Part shown: positions 43,701 to 53,515 of the stretch, piece after piece
How the letters are laid out: the number at the start of each line of letters is the position of its first letter
Position numbering within the stretch: the stretch's first letter is position 1
Assembly: GCF_000732485.2 (NCBI RefSeq)
Contig: NZ_JAQV02000015.1
Coordinates: forward strand, 248,001 to 312,000
Direction: 5' to 3'
DNA: 64,000 nucleotides
Source of the DNA: Bacillus sp. SJS
Lineage (GTDB): Bacteria > Bacillota > Bacilli > Bacillales > Bacillaceae
Position numbers and translations under genes: made by a program
The notes under the pieces: model-generated
The model's input: only the letters and a program-made list of their open reading frames with translations
Told to the model about the DNA's origin: nothing
The model's database searches: none

Positions 43701-44221
43701 ACGCCTGTGTCAACGACGGCAACCCGCACTTTATGTTTCCCGGCCAATTTTGACGCTTCCGGGATATTCAGTGTATTTAAGTGGTACATTACAGAGGCCT
43801 TTAAATCCGGCCCTCCTGCTTGTTTCAGTAAAGCGCTTTTAGAAATAGATGACACTCCTGGCATCGAGGCATAGTTTTTCGCCGCATCCTCCATGGAGAT
43901 CTTTCCATTCACCTGAACAATATCATAACCGAGTGCTGCTACCCGCTGGATGAGCTTTCCTCCAGCACGCTGGTGAGCCTGAGCGGAAATCGGTGTTTTG
44001 TATTTAATCATTAACGTTTTATCCGCAAACTTCTGATCTTTTTCTTTTTTTACACTGCTTGTTTTCCCCTGTTTGCTTTGATGCTGTTTTAAAATCTCTT
44101 TAATAGCAGCTTCTGATTTGGGTCCTTTTTCTACGGCCGCTGCAGATACTCCCGGCAGTGCGCTGAAGATGAGTGCTGCTGTTACAATGCCGCTTAATGC
44201 CTTTTTTAATGGTTTTCTCAC
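40742..44221 (-). CDS. large secreted subtilisin-family protease with PPC domains
   Basis: 1159 residues. Signal peptide 1-28, inhibitor-like propeptide to about 140, peptidase S8 domain about 160-420 with Asp171 (VAVVDTGVD), His203 (DVHGTHVSG) and Ser in KMSGTSMSSPAVAG. After it come several bacterial pre-peptidase C-terminal (PPC)-type beta domains (for example FKKMNQTDLYKLNVKKGEFV, KGDSDYFSFKTVEVKAG, GNFSSIGDMDMFYFKPAASG, KGYFHSPKDSDTYKLVLTKD). GTG start behind GGGGGT. Probably a cell-associated or released protease; PPC domains are often removed or aid secretion. Own terminator. Confidence 0.92.
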   Translation of the reverse strand: MRKPLKKALSGIVTAALIFSALPGVSAAAVEKGPKSEAAIKEILKQHQSKQGKTSSVKKEKDQKFADKTLMIKYKTPISAQAHQRAGGKLIQRVAALGYDIVQVNGKISMEDAAKNYASMPGVSSISKSALLKQAGGPDLKASVMYHLNTLNIPEASKLAGKHKVRVAVVDTGVDAKHPELKNKIKGNKNVMNPAQNGLVDVHGTHVSGIIAAEKNNGTGGYGINPNADILSIDVFNRSFFANDYVVAQGILTAIEQKAQVINLSLSSWFPSPIIEDAVQKAIDANITVVAAAGNSGLNIQEYPASFEGVIAVGSTNSKNKLSGYSTFGPSVDVVAPGEDVYSTLFDFEKGSSYGKMSGTSMSSPAVAGVVSLMLSKNPKLTPYQINYILNKTAKDLGTKGYDISYGNGLIDPVAALKYDVKKVPANPKLPADKKLGAAKAVAAEDGKVNTVSGSFKKMNQTDLYKLNVKKGEFVQTKLTGSSNYDYVLGLEFYKGKETKAASTQKINDQGDNGTEGTLFEAKEDGVLLVSVKDAYGNYSEADLSKYGLTIETHNTKLEDTNNMEAPEKVSVLPYQSDKPFYFTDESADMPPADEGTKDQGQEENPSKPALKGDSDYFSFKTVEVKAGEMMKFALSGVAGIDSNLKISMMVEEEGEKFTSEIGMADTKGPGQGEEVIFQASQNTEYLIEVSNKPSMDAWMWMMMTGEQVIDLDRNFSSHLPYEVSLSSQVIEADEDNFPEMRGGSAEGEKPLSATDAIKRSEIIVDDSSPIDSFEEYIQRVLSSALPYKTGSTSKGYIQYMGDEDWYAFTPDEHAIYDFTFANGRESYVPAMDIYRYDEKVKDLIPLATNIQLTGNSYGPAAKYEAGLKKGQTYYLKMADINYQASLYPYEFTVKATHKNTADKYETNDDYAQAKPIGLTSVEGNFSSIGDMDMFYFKPAASGLYGYAIQPMPEKITGAKVAENLKAAIDPVLVTIEDTNGNGKLEPEEEGNFIISDYGFDNDPESGSLEGKKGKGYFAVALNYWGTQTTIVPYKLTFAKMGGKDEDSGSVVKKGIPSKPASMKNGSAKGYFHSPKDSDTYKLVLTKDKKLTAALKTPFGTDGKVTLYNSKGKAIWTADQYGTGDSELFKLSLKKGTYYVKVEEAMNRVSMSPYELTIK

Positions 44222-44372
44222 AATTTTACCCCCGTCTTTTTGTCAGTGGAAATATTCTCCACTAAAACAAATACGACGCCACCCACATTTTACCTTTTTA
44301 TTATTTGAGTCTTTTTTGTGACAGGTTTTGTGCAGGAAAGACGGAAATTTCCCGGGGAATGAAGAAGGAGAT

Positions 44373-44412
44373 CAAAAAAAGTCGGATTGCAGGTATTGGT
44401 GCAGTCCGACTC
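44373..44412 (-). terminator. terminator of the lamin-tail phosphoesterase gene
   Basis: AGTCGGACTGC and GCAATCCGACT arms on the minus strand followed by TTTTTT, just after the stop at 44416. Confidence 0.88.
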
Positions 44413-44415
44413 CTG

Positions 44416-47400
44416 TTAATTTTTCTGGTAGATCATTCGGTCGCTGTTGAAAATAACATAGGCACCGCCGCCAAGCTGCAGTCGGTTGTCCTTCACTTCA
44501 TATACTCTGAATTGAAGATTCGGACTTAAAGATTTTAAAGCTTTTCCATCCTGATATAGAACGGCTTTTTCTGTCATCTTAACCATTCCCTCATAATAAA
44601 GGGCAGCATGATCTTTCCTAATGGTGTAGCCACCGCCCACTTCAAAGCGGCCTTCCTTCCTATCATAAACCTTGATAGCTTCTCCTTGCTTCAGCATGCG
44701 GCTCACAGTCCCATCCTGAGAATAGAGCGGCATTTGTTTTTTAATAAGCACTCTTCCTTCATAGACACTGACGTCTTCACGCTTCATATAATAGGTTCCG
44801 CCCACATTCAGCCAATCTTTCCCTGCGCCATACACACGAATGGACTCTCCCTTTTGTGCTGTGCGGAATAGAGTAAGCTTTCCAACGGCTTCAAGATTAT
44901 AAATTCCGGCTTTCGTCCGGACTGTCGCTCTTCCTTCCGGCAGGGATTCCGCCTTAATGGCCTCTGGCTTCTCTAGCTCTGTTTCCGGTTCATCCGGAGT
45001 ATCAGGTTCATCCGGTGTTTCCGGCTCGTCCGGGGTCACCGGCGGAACTGGGATATCTTCCACTGCAGGCTTCCCTTTTGTAAAGCTCCAAATGTCCGAT
45101 TCGGATATACCGGTAAACTTGTCGCTCGCTGCTGCATACCAGGAATAAACGGTTCCTTCTGTCAGGCCGTTCCATTGAATGGATGCAGAATCCCCGCTTT
45201 TCACATTTTGAATTTCACCGATCTTTTCATCTGTGTAGACATTGACAGCAAAATAGTCGGTTGCCACTCGTTTATCCTGTGGAGTTAAATCAAGATTCAG
45301 CACGAACTCGTCCTTATTTGGAAAATCTGCCGTATTATAAAAATTGTAATCTTTCATATACGGAGAGTACGTATTGACGATGATCCGGTTTGAATCCGCA
45401 TCAAAATGAAGAAGTCTCATATAGCCTTGACCGCCTTCAGGACCTGCCTGATAGTCGGCAAGCATTTGAGGCACCGCACGATCCGGCTTGCCGTCCCCAT
45501 TGTCATCGATTTGATCAACCAGGAGACGGGCTTCATGATAGTGTCCGCTTAGAACAGCTATAACGTTTTTATTAGGTACAACAATCTCATTGAACAGCTT
45601 ATCACCTAAAGGATGTCTGACTCCTGTCGCCATCATATATTCATGGAAGTTCAGAATGGCTTTCCGGTCTGGATGTTCACTTAATACTTTGTTCATCCAG
45701 GCAATTCCTTCTTCATCGATTCCCCAGCCCATATACAGCATAAGGTAGTCATTTCCATTCGCTGAAATCAAGTCATAGTGCCCTTTATTATTTTGGAAGG
45801 ATTCACCGTAGTATGGCTGTTTTTTATAACGGTCTTCCCCGAAGTATTTCCAGAATTGATTGTAATCACTTGTTTTGTGATCAACATCATGGTTGCCGGC
45901 AAGCACCCCGTATGGTACCTTCGCATCCTCCAGCGTTTTCATATACTGATCGGCCGCTTCCCATTGATATTCCTGGTTCGCCATATTCACAAGATCGCCA
46001 GTATGCATCACATATTTTATTTTCATCTTTTCCTTGTTTTCTGCTATCCATTTTGTCTGAGAATTATAGATTTCAGGATAGCTTTCGGAATAGTACTGCG
46101 TGTCTGACATCCATACAAATGTATAGTCATAGTCATTGGACGATGCAGGGATTTCATCCTGAATCATGACATTGATTTTGCTGTCCTTCACAAACTCTCC
46201 TGCTGCTGCATTTCCTTTTAAAATGAAATCCTCTTTGCCCGCAACAGAATAGTCAATAACAGACCAATGGGCATTACGATGATTCCATGCATACATCGTC
46301 ACTTTTCTGCCCTCTATCGAATGGCCTTTCCAGGAAAGCTCGATGCGGTCCTTAGCATCCAATTGACCCTCCACTTTTACATCAAAGCGATGATAGGGAA
46401 ATTGTGTCCCTGAGTCTGTCGTGACGTATTGGTTATCCGCTTTCGAGACGAGTGCCCGTTCTTCATCTGACAGTGGCGTTTCCCCTGCCGGCACAGCTGT
46501 TGCAGGAGGCTCAATATCTACTGCATTTTTGAACGCTTCCACCTGTGTAGTCTGGCTCGCGTTATACGTATATCCTTTATAGAAGGAAACGTTCATGGTA
46601 TCGCCTGTCGGATCGGCAGTCCGAACAGAAAGAATCGGATTGTTATCTGCTGTCGCATTCATTTCCGGGCTGATTAATTGAGGCGGATCCGGATTTTCAG
46701 AAACCGTTTTGAACGTAATCGTTTCTTCTTTTAAATTTCCGGCCTTGTCCTCCGCCTTAATGAACAAATTATGGCTGCCCGGGGTCATGGCTGAAGCAGA
46801 TGCCTGCTGCGGAAGCTTTACGTCCTTGCCGTCTAGTTTCACTTCCGATTTCTTCAAGCCTGATCCCGCATCAGTGACCGCGGCATCTATAGAAAATGCC
46901 CCTTTATATTCTTTTCCTTCTATTATAGTAGGTTTTATTTCAGGTGCTGTGTTATCAACGATGACTTTTCTCGTTAACGTCTGGCTGCCATCTTTTATGC
47001 TAACCGTATGTTCCCCGTCGGCAGCCGTTTTTGTATTCCACGTATAGGCTTTTGCCTGAAGGTGCTCATCGGTTAAGTTAAAATGAAAATCAAAAAATTT
47101 GGAAGCACCTGCCCCATCTCCGACATTCAAGTTGTTTTCAGGATTTGAATGGACAGGATCTTTAATGATAGTGCCGTCTCTAAGGACAAGCCTCGGATTT
47201 TTCATATCAAAATCGTCGCGGTTCTCTGCAGATTCAAGATCAAATGGACTCGCTTTTGTTCCTGAACGGACAGTTAGTACGTTGTCCCCTGCCTTAAGGC
47301 GGTTCGGTTCAATTGGAACGTAAATCGTCTGCCATTTAATAATGAAATCATCAAAAATCCGGAGAACATCGTCCCCCATCGTCATTCCGTTTTGGAAGAA

Positions 47401-49410
47401 GGTATTCACATTATTTACATCAATCGCAAAATACGCCTCGTGCTCCAGAGAAGAAGAGCCATTTCCCTCGAATGCTTTTCCATCAAGCATAAATTGCGCG
47501 TCTCCTGGAGCCGCTCTTAACAATTTGTCTCCGGCGACATACTCCCCATCCTTCACATTCAGGCGAAGTGCAGAGGCATCAAGACTGCTTTTGATATTCA
47601 CCCGGACAGGTTCTGTCTTCGTTTCGTTTTTCCCATCCGAAACCGTAAAATAATAGTCCAGCGTTTTCTTGCCGATTAAATCCGGCAAATAGACGGTATG
47701 GTGATATAGCGTATCATTATAGTCCTGTTTTATAATCGATTCCTTATAGATTCCATTGTCGGTTTTAACGAATAATTTTACGGATTTAACCTCTTCATTA
47801 TCCAGCGCTTCAGCAGTAATAGCAAAGTCACTCAGTTCGTCTGTACTTGTTTTGTCCGTTAAATCATTGATTGTTGGACTGGTCTTATCTTCAATCAGCT
47901 GAACCGGCTTAGATGGAACCTGATATTCCTTAACTACTCCCGGCGTTGCCTTTTCTTTCGCGGCGTTCACCTTTAATTGTTTCGTTGAACCATCCTGAGG
48001 AAACGTATAATTAATTCCTTTATCAGTGGCTGCATCGTTGACGTTCGGAACATCATTGTAATACGCAACATTCAGTTCCCTTCCGCTGTTTGTCGCGACG
48101 ACAAGACCTCTCATCAGCGTGTTGGACATTCCGTCGCTGTAAATTTTGACGAGGTTTTTGTTTTCCTCTAGATTACTACCGTAATTTTTATTAAAGTCTG
48201 CAGCCGTTTTATCCTGATTTGCTGCGTTTATAATCCAGAAAACGAGTGTTTCCCCTGCCGGAATTACGGCTTCATCCGGAATGGACGGCCATACAATATC
48301 TGTTGCCGCTTCAGCACCTGAGCGGTATTGAATCTTATAATCTTTAAAGTTCAGTTCTTCGTTTGTGTTGTTATAGACCTCAATAAATTCATAGCCATCC
48401 GAGCTGCCCACGTTCGTTGAATTCGGCACAGCTTCTGTTATGAGAAGGGGAGGCACATTTGCAGGATTGGCGTTCGATGGAGCGATGGTAATCGTCGCCT
48501 CTTCAGTTTGCGCCGTATTTTTTCCGTCTGAAGCACTCACGTAATAGACCAAATCCGCCACAGCATCACTGCCGTCGATCTGGCCTGTGTAGGAATCTGG
48601 TTTATCAGGTGACGCTGTCATCGGAACAGCTTTAAACTCCGATTCACCCGATTTTTTATAGTGAAGCTGAGTCTGTGACACCAGTCTGTTGTCTTTAATC
48701 TCTGCTCTAATCGAAATCGGAGAATATGCAGACCCGTTTGCAACCGGTTCGAGTTTAATGCTTGGAGCTTCTGTATCCGGTCCTGCCGGTTTATAAGCCT
48801 GTTCTTCCTCGATGGTTCCTGGTGTCGGCACTGCAAGTGTTTTGAACGTTTTCATTGCAGTCCCGGACTCCGGTGCCTTGAAATGGATATCGGCTCCTTC
48901 ATCGTTTGATTCGTTGGGAAGGTAAGAAGCGGATACAACAGGCTGGCCGTTCTCATCTTTTATTAGGATGCCGCGGTCACCTGTATTTGCAAATCCATCA
49001 AAATTACCTTTAAATGCAACCAGTTCATCAGCTAAATTCACTTTATAGTGCTCATTAAATTGGTTTGGTGCCACTCCTGCCTTGTTAAACCATAAAACAG
49101 CCGTTTTCCCCGGTTTAATCGTGACCGGAGGCATTGGAGTAATTTCGTAATCAGATCCAGGTGTCTTTGGATATTGATAAACAAATTTAAATTTGCTCAA
49201 ATCCATCTCTGCATCGGTTGGATTATAAAGCTCTATGTATTCAAACGAATCCGTACCTTTATTATTTGGAGAGATCTCCGTAATCAAAAGCTGCGTTGCC
49301 CTCACTTCCTGCTCTGCTGCCTTTACAGCACCAGCAGGTATTGCACTTACAATTGTTGATAAGGTAAAAATGAATACAAGAAATCCAGATAAAAGCTTGT
49401 TCTTCCTCAT
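44416..49410 (-). CDS. giant secreted lamin-tail-domain / metallophosphoesterase protein
   Basis: 1664 residues. Signal peptide 1-31. Two lamin-tail domains (about 40-190 and 320-490; LLITEISPNN...FEYIELYNPT and LLITEAVPNS...YEFIEVYNNT), Ig-like spacers, then a calcineurin-like phosphoesterase domain (about 1155-1400) with MSDTQYY, HTGDLVN, GNHDVDH and LSGHYHEA metal-ligand motifs. A fibronectin-like domain and a Pro/Glu/Thr/Asp-rich spacer (PDEPETPDEPDTPDEPET) follow. The last 170 residues hold three SH3-like repeats of about 55 residues (EGRVLIKKQMPLYSQDGT, YEGMVKMTEKAVLYQDGK). Lamin-tail domains often occur with secreted nucleases and phosphatases. The C-terminal repeats may attach it to the wall. 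Confidence 0.88.
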   Translation of the reverse strand: MRKNKLLSGFLVFIFTLSTIVSAIPAGAVKAAEQEVRATQLLITEISPNNKGTDSFEYIELYNPTDAEMDLSKFKFVYQYPKTPGSDYEITPMPPVTIKPGKTAVLWFNKAGVAPNQFNEHYKVNLADELVAFKGNFDGFANTGDRGILIKDENGQPVVSASYLPNESNDEGADIHFKAPESGTAMKTFKTLAVPTPGTIEEEQAYKPAGPDTEAPSIKLEPVANGSAYSPISIRAEIKDNRLVSQTQLHYKKSGESEFKAVPMTASPDKPDSYTGQIDGSDAVADLVYYVSASDGKNTAQTEEATITIAPSNANPANVPPLLITEAVPNSTNVGSSDGYEFIEVYNNTNEELNFKDYKIQYRSGAEAATDIVWPSIPDEAVIPAGETLVFWIINAANQDKTAADFNKNYGSNLEENKNLVKIYSDGMSNTLMRGLVVATNSGRELNVAYYNDVPNVNDAATDKGINYTFPQDGSTKQLKVNAAKEKATPGVVKEYQVPSKPVQLIEDKTSPTINDLTDKTSTDELSDFAITAEALDNEEVKSVKLFVKTDNGIYKESIIKQDYNDTLYHHTVYLPDLIGKKTLDYYFTVSDGKNETKTEPVRVNIKSSLDASALRLNVKDGEYVAGDKLLRAAPGDAQFMLDGKAFEGNGSSSLEHEAYFAIDVNNVNTFFQNGMTMGDDVLRIFDDFIIKWQTIYVPIEPNRLKAGDNVLTVRSGTKASPFDLESAENRDDFDMKNPRLVLRDGTIIKDPVHSNPENNLNVGDGAGASKFFDFHFNLTDEHLQAKAYTWNTKTAADGEHTVSIKDGSQTLTRKVIVDNTAPEIKPTIIEGKEYKGAFSIDAAVTDAGSGLKKSEVKLDGKDVKLPQQASASAMTPGSHNLFIKAEDKAGNLKEETITFKTVSENPDPPQLISPEMNATADNNPILSVRTADPTGDTMNVSFYKGYTYNASQTTQVEAFKNAVDIEPPATAVPAGETPLSDEERALVSKADNQYVTTDSGTQFPYHRFDVKVEGQLDAKDRIELSWKGHSIEGRKVTMYAWNHRNAHWSVIDYSVAGKEDFILKGNAAAGEFVKDSKINVMIQDEIPASSNDYDYTFVWMSDTQYYSESYPEIYNSQTKWIAENKEKMKIKYVMHTGDLVNMANQEYQWEAADQYMKTLEDAKVPYGVLAGNHDVDHKTSDYNQFWKYFGEDRYKKQPYYGESFQNNKGHYDLISANGNDYLMLYMGWGIDEEGIAWMNKVLSEHPDRKAILNFHEYMMATGVRHPLGDKLFNEIVVPNKNVIAVLSGHYHEARLLVDQIDDNGDGKPDRAVPQMLADYQAGPEGGQGYMRLLHFDADSNRIIVNTYSPYMKDYNFYNTADFPNKDEFVLNLDLTPQDKRVATDYFAVNVYTDEKIGEIQNVKSGDSASIQWNGLTEGTVYSWYAAASDKFTGISESDIWSFTKGKPAVEDIPVPPVTPDEPETPDEPDTPDEPETELEKPEAIKAESLPEGRATVRTKAGIYNLEAVGKLTLFRTAQKGESIRVYGAGKDWLNVGGTYYMKREDVSVYEGRVLIKKQMPLYSQDGTVSRMLKQGEAIKVYDRKEGRFEVGGGYTIRKDHAALYYEGMVKMTEKAVLYQDGKALKSLSPNLQFRVYEVKDNRLQLGGGAYVIFNSDRMIYQKN

Positions 49411-49639
49411 GATTAACCCCCGCTATTCTCGTAATATCGCCATAATTTTACATATGGATTACTAAGATAGCTGGGGGAATTTTTAAAACATTCATAAATA
49501 TTGATTAATTTTACAATGTAAAAATTAACAATTTTCCGATTGACTTTTTAGATTAATACTTGGTTTTGTTTACGTAGCAAGTATTCGCTAGGTAACTAAT
49601 GGTGGAGTTTATAAAGCCGGTCAAACTTACTATTTAGAC

Positions 49640-50390
49640 AATCTCGCATCTTATTTAGCCGGTCGGAACCGGAATTTGTCCGCTGCATTTTATTTGTCCG
49701 ATGGCACACTTTATTTAGCTGTCCCGCTTTGCTTTTTAGCCGTTCTTTACACTTTTTTGGCCGATCGGAACTGGAATTTGTCCGTTGTATTTTATTTGTC
49801 CGGTGGCGCACTTTATTTAGCCGTTCCACTCTGCTTTTTAGCCGTCCTCCACACTTTTTTGGCCGATCGGAACCGGAATTTGTCCGTTGTATTTTATTTG
49901 TCCGGTGGCGCACTTTATTTAGCCGTTCCACTCTGCTTTTTAGCCGTCCTCCACACTTTTTAGCCGATCGTCCCCTTAATTTGTCCGTTGCATTTTATTT
50001 GTCCGGTGGCGCACTTTATTTAGCCGTCCCGCTCTGCTTTTTAGCCGTTTTCTACACTTATTCGGTCGGTCGTACCCTTAATTTGTCCGCTGCATTTTAT
50101 TTGTCCGATGGAACACTTTATTTAGCCGGTCCGCTTTACTTTTTAGCCGTTCTCTACACTTTTTTAGCCGGTCGTACCCTTAATTTGTCCGCTGCATTTT
50201 ATTTGTCCGGTGGCGCACTTTATTTAGCCGTCCCGCTCTGCTTTTAGCCGTTCTCCCCACTTTTTTGGCCGATCGGAACCGGAATTTGTCCACTGCATTT
50301 TATTTGTCCGATGGAACACTTTATATAGCCGTTCCACTTCACATTCTAGCCGTCCCCTACACTTTTTCAGCCTCCCGCGAACGGAGTTTG
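49640..50390. repeat. 102-bp tandem repeat, about seven copies, with five ~20-bp subunits each
   Basis: The phrase AATTTGTC recurs at 49673, 49775, 49877, 49978, 50080, 50182 and 50283, spaced 101-102 bases. Each unit consists of five subunits of 18-22 bases, each starting TTTRKCCG (two TTTGTCCG, two TTTAGCCG and one TTTGGCCG type). Because 102 is a multiple of three, long frames open on both strands, but no start or binding site fits and the encoded peptides look artificial. It lies between two leftward genes. T tracts every two helical turns could curve the DNA. Confidence 0.85.
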
Positions 50391-50411
50391 TACTTTTAAC
50401 CCAACCAAGAT

Positions 50412-52373
50412 TTACAGACTAACTTTCCACAACTCCTTCTTGTCATGAAAAAATAGTGCCCCTGTATGATCCGCCGTTACTTGATCCGTACCATTCCGTA
50501 TAATGGAAGTTTTGTAGCTTTTCATATCCAGCTTAAACAGTACCTTCTCCACGGTTCCATATACATTGCCGTCTTTTCCAATGGCAAGAGATGCGTGAGG
50601 TGTGTAGCCGGAGACGCTTTTCACGACCGGACGCTGGATGGTGACACCTTTTCCAGGGGTATAGATAAACACGTTTCCATCCGCTATTCCGACGATTCGG
50701 CCATCCTTGGCAGCGGTAAGGGCTGAGATATATTGTACGTGCTTAAACGGAAGGCGGATGATTTCAGGCTTTGCCATTAAATTGCCTGCCGGAAGCGCAA
50801 ACAGCACAGCGTTTGTTTTGTTCTTATCTACATTTGATTTCCCGAAAATGGAGGTTCCGGCGTATACTTTTTTGCTCCCGGAATGATAAGCAAGGGAGAC
50901 GATGCTTTGGTCCTTTATAATTTGATGGCGGATAGAAGCTTTTCGGCTCGCTGTATCATAAATGGCAAGGGCTCCTCCGTTTTTCCCTGCTCTCGGTGCG
51001 GTTCCAAAAACGATTTGTTTTGAACCGGGTACAGCTGCAGCTGCCATTGGCCGGTCCTGGCCGCTTCCATCAAAAGCTGCGACCTGTTTAGGATTTTTTC
51101 CGGCAACCCAAGCAGCAGATGGATTGTATTCCAATATTTTCGCACCGGGATAGACGCCAAAGTACAGCTTTCCATTCGCTGAAGTCATGCTCTCCATTTG
51201 GCCGATCGCCTCTTGAATGACACTTGTTCCAGTTGAAGGCTGGTATGTTCCCATCTTTCCGTTCAAAAATCCGGAGCTGTATATTTTCCCGTCCGCGCCT
51301 GCTCCGATTTTATGTACCTCTACCGCTTGCGGAGGCAGGGCAAGATTTAGGTTTTCATAGGATTGGCTTGAGGCTTTGTAGGTAAAATAGCGGTCGGCAT
51401 TTCCTACCTTGCCTGTTAAGACGGCTTCGGATGAACCTGGGAATACAACGAAATCAAGGGACACGATACTGGTTGGAATTCGGTTATTTACCACAAGCTC
51501 CGATTTTTTCGAACTTAAATCATACCGGTACAGGGATGTGCCATTTGCATAATAAACGGCATTTTCTTTAGGGGATTTAGGAGATACCCCTTTAGAGGTT
51601 CCCGCGAGCTCACCTGTCAGCTTCTTGCTTTTCGCATCAAATACGAGAATCTTATTTTCTGGATTGAGCTTCACAAAAACAAGCGAGCCAACCACTCTAA
51701 TGGAATCAATCTGCTTCTGTGACATATACCTGGATGGAAGCATGCTCTGCTTTTTCGCTGTTTTCATGTCATATGAAACGAGCGTTGCAGGTGAGCCGGT
51801 TCCAATAAACAGCTGCCGGTTTGCATCATCCGCTGCCACGCTTTTCGCATCCTTTTTCCCGGATACGACCGTTCCGAGATCTTTAAATTTGCCGGATGCA
51901 TAGCTGAATAGCCTTCCTTCATTGGCAGAAACTCCATAAACCATCCGGCTCTGTGCACTGTATGCAAGTCCCCAAATCGTCGTTCCATTTTTCGCGGTTG
52001 CTTTTCCCGCTTTCACAAGCTTCATAGAATTCGGATCATAACGGTAGAGCAGTTCCCCTGGAGTGGTGCCGATCCATACTTGCTCGGAATCGGCCTGTAT
52101 AGACCAGCCGGCCGTTGAACCATCCAGAGACTCGGAATCCACCACTTTTCCAGTGGATAAATTGGTGACAATGAGTTTGGCCGGAAGACCCTGCAGCACG
52201 GTATACATGAGCGGCTCCCCTTTTTTATTCATGGCACTCGCTGCTGATGTCACATTTAAATTGGTGATTTGAGGTCCTATTTTTTGAAAAATTGGAGCTG
52301 AACTTGCTTTAGGCTGCAGCAAAAATCCTAAACAACACGTCATAATCCATGCACTAATCAAAATTTTTTTCAT
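50412..52373 (-). CDS. secreted beta-propeller protein
   Basis: 653 residues. Signal peptide 1-25. The rest is a series of four-stranded blade-like repeats of about 45 residues (VWIGTTPGELLYRYDPNSMK, RQLFIGTGSPATLVSYDMKT, GKLYFGVYPGAKILEYNPSA, GNVYGTVEKVLFKLDMKSYK), most like YVTN/NHL or PQQ-like propellers. No catalytic motif is visible, so it is probably a binding protein. GGAAGG lies about 15 bases upstream of the ATG. Related propellers occur in Bacillales surface loci. The tandem repeat follows its stop codon. Confidence 0.8.
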   Translation of the reverse strand: MKKILISAWIMTCCLGFLLQPKASSAPIFQKIGPQITNLNVTSAASAMNKKGEPLMYTVLQGLPAKLIVTNLSTGKVVDSESLDGSTAGWSIQADSEQVWIGTTPGELLYRYDPNSMKLVKAGKATAKNGTTIWGLAYSAQSRMVYGVSANEGRLFSYASGKFKDLGTVVSGKKDAKSVAADDANRQLFIGTGSPATLVSYDMKTAKKQSMLPSRYMSQKQIDSIRVVGSLVFVKLNPENKILVFDAKSKKLTGELAGTSKGVSPKSPKENAVYYANGTSLYRYDLSSKKSELVVNNRIPTSIVSLDFVVFPGSSEAVLTGKVGNADRYFTYKASSQSYENLNLALPPQAVEVHKIGAGADGKIYSSGFLNGKMGTYQPSTGTSVIQEAIGQMESMTSANGKLYFGVYPGAKILEYNPSAAWVAGKNPKQVAAFDGSGQDRPMAAAAVPGSKQIVFGTAPRAGKNGGALAIYDTASRKASIRHQIIKDQSIVSLAYHSGSKKVYAGTSIFGKSNVDKNKTNAVLFALPAGNLMAKPEIIRLPFKHVQYISALTAAKDGRIVGIADGNVFIYTPGKGVTIQRPVVKSVSGYTPHASLAIGKDGNVYGTVEKVLFKLDMKSYKTSIIRNGTDQVTADHTGALFFHDKKELWKVSL

Positions 52374-52542
52374 TTCATCAGTTCTTCCTTCCTGTATTTC
52401 CCTTTAGTATTCTAGTATTTTACAAGTTTTTATAGACAATTTTACTTAGATATGGCAAAATTTCATCAGTAACGCTAACTGTCAATCCCTACTTATGTAT
52501 CGGTTTAAATAGACTATTATGAATGGAACGAGGGAAAAAAGC

Positions 52543-53487
52543 TTGAGAGCGAAAAAACAGAATAAGAAACGGAGAACGTGGCTATGGGTCACTCTATCCG
52601 TCATTGGGGTTTTACTGCTGGGAGCTGGTTTATACGCGGGATATCTAATTAAACGAACAAATGATACCGTTACCAATATTCAGGAAGAGGTCAAAATCGA
52701 AAAGACGAAGCCTATTGTGAACCTCGAAAAGAGAGATCCCATCTCGATCCTGCTTATGGGCGTGGACGAACGGAAGGATGATCCCGGCCGCTCCGATTCT
52801 CTTATCTACATGACGGTCAATCCGAATAAAAAAGAAATGCACATGGTCAGTATTCCAAGGGATACGAGAACGGAAATTGTCGGGAACAATACGACGGACA
52901 AAATCAATCATGCTTATGCATTTGGCGGTACAGCGATGACCATTGCCACTGTCCAAAAATTCCTCGGAGTCGATGTCGATTATTTTGTAAAGGTCAACAT
53001 GGAAAGCTTTAAGCAGATTGTTGATACAGTGGGCGGCATCGAAATCGACAACCACCTTGCTTTCACCTATGAAAATGAAACCTTTGAAAAAGGTCCGATT
53101 ACGCTGAATGGCGAGCAGGCACTTAAGTATTCGAGAATGAGATATGAGGATCCGGATGGCGACTTCGGCCGTCAGCTTCGTCAGCGTAAAGTGATTGAAG
53201 CGGTTATTGCCAAAGGAGCCAATATCCAATCCATTACAAAATTCAGCGATATGCTGAGTGTCGTCGAAAACAATGTGAAAACGAACCTTTCCTTCGATAA
53301 TATGTGGGATATGGTTTCAAATTATCGAGATGCGAGCAGCAAAATGGTTCAGCATTCAATTGACGGTAAAGGGACAAAAATTGATGGTGTGTATTACCTC
53401 GAGGTGCCTGAAGAAACGCGTACTGCTTTAACAAAAGAACTGCAGGAGAGCCTGGACATCACTCCAAGCACAGCCAGCACCAACTAA
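52543..53487 (+). CDS. LCP-family (LytR-CpsA-Psr) wall-polymer ligase
   Basis: About 314 residues. Basic N-terminus, one membrane segment (about 14-36), then the extracellular LCP domain: LLMGVDERKDDPGRSDSLIY (Asp and Arg of the phosphate-binding site), SIPRDTRTEI, KINHAYAFGG, VGGIEID, LNGEQALKYSRMR and the QRKVIEAV block. These enzymes transfer lipid-linked teichoic acid or capsule to peptidoglycan. I prefer TTG 52543 because CGAGGG is 9 bases upstream; ATG 52519 has no binding site. It could join the glucuronate-containing polymer of the nearby operons to the wall. Confidence 0.92.
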   Translation: MRAKKQNKKRRTWLWVTLSVIGVLLLGAGLYAGYLIKRTNDTVTNIQEEVKIEKTKPIVNLEKRDPISILLMGVDERKDDPGRSDSLIYMTVNPNKKEMHMVSIPRDTRTEIVGNNTTDKINHAYAFGGTAMTIATVQKFLGVDVDYFVKVNMESFKQIVDTVGGIEIDNHLAFTYENETFEKGPITLNGEQALKYSRMRYEDPDGDFGRQLRQRKVIEAVIAKGANIQSITKFSDMLSVVENNVKTNLSFDNMWDMVSNYRDASSKMVQHSIDGKGTKIDGVYYLEVPEETRTALTKELQESLDITPSTASTN

Positions 53488-53515
53488 ATCCGGTAGAAAC
53501 CGGATTTATTTATTT
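53486..53515 (+). terminator. terminator of the LCP gene
   Basis: AAATCCGGT - AGA - AACCGGATTT followed by ATTTATTTT, overlapping the stop codon. Confidence 0.75.

Noticed and set aside
49676-50247. Long overlapping frames on both strands inside the 102-bp repeat, encoding 34-residue repeats
   Set aside because: They exist because the repeat length is a multiple of three without stops. No ribosome binding site or plausible start was found and the frames overlap on both strands, so I treat the region as non-coding repeat.
49640-50390. CRISPR array
   Set aside because: Units are contiguous 102-bp repeats without unique spacers, and no cas gene is present.
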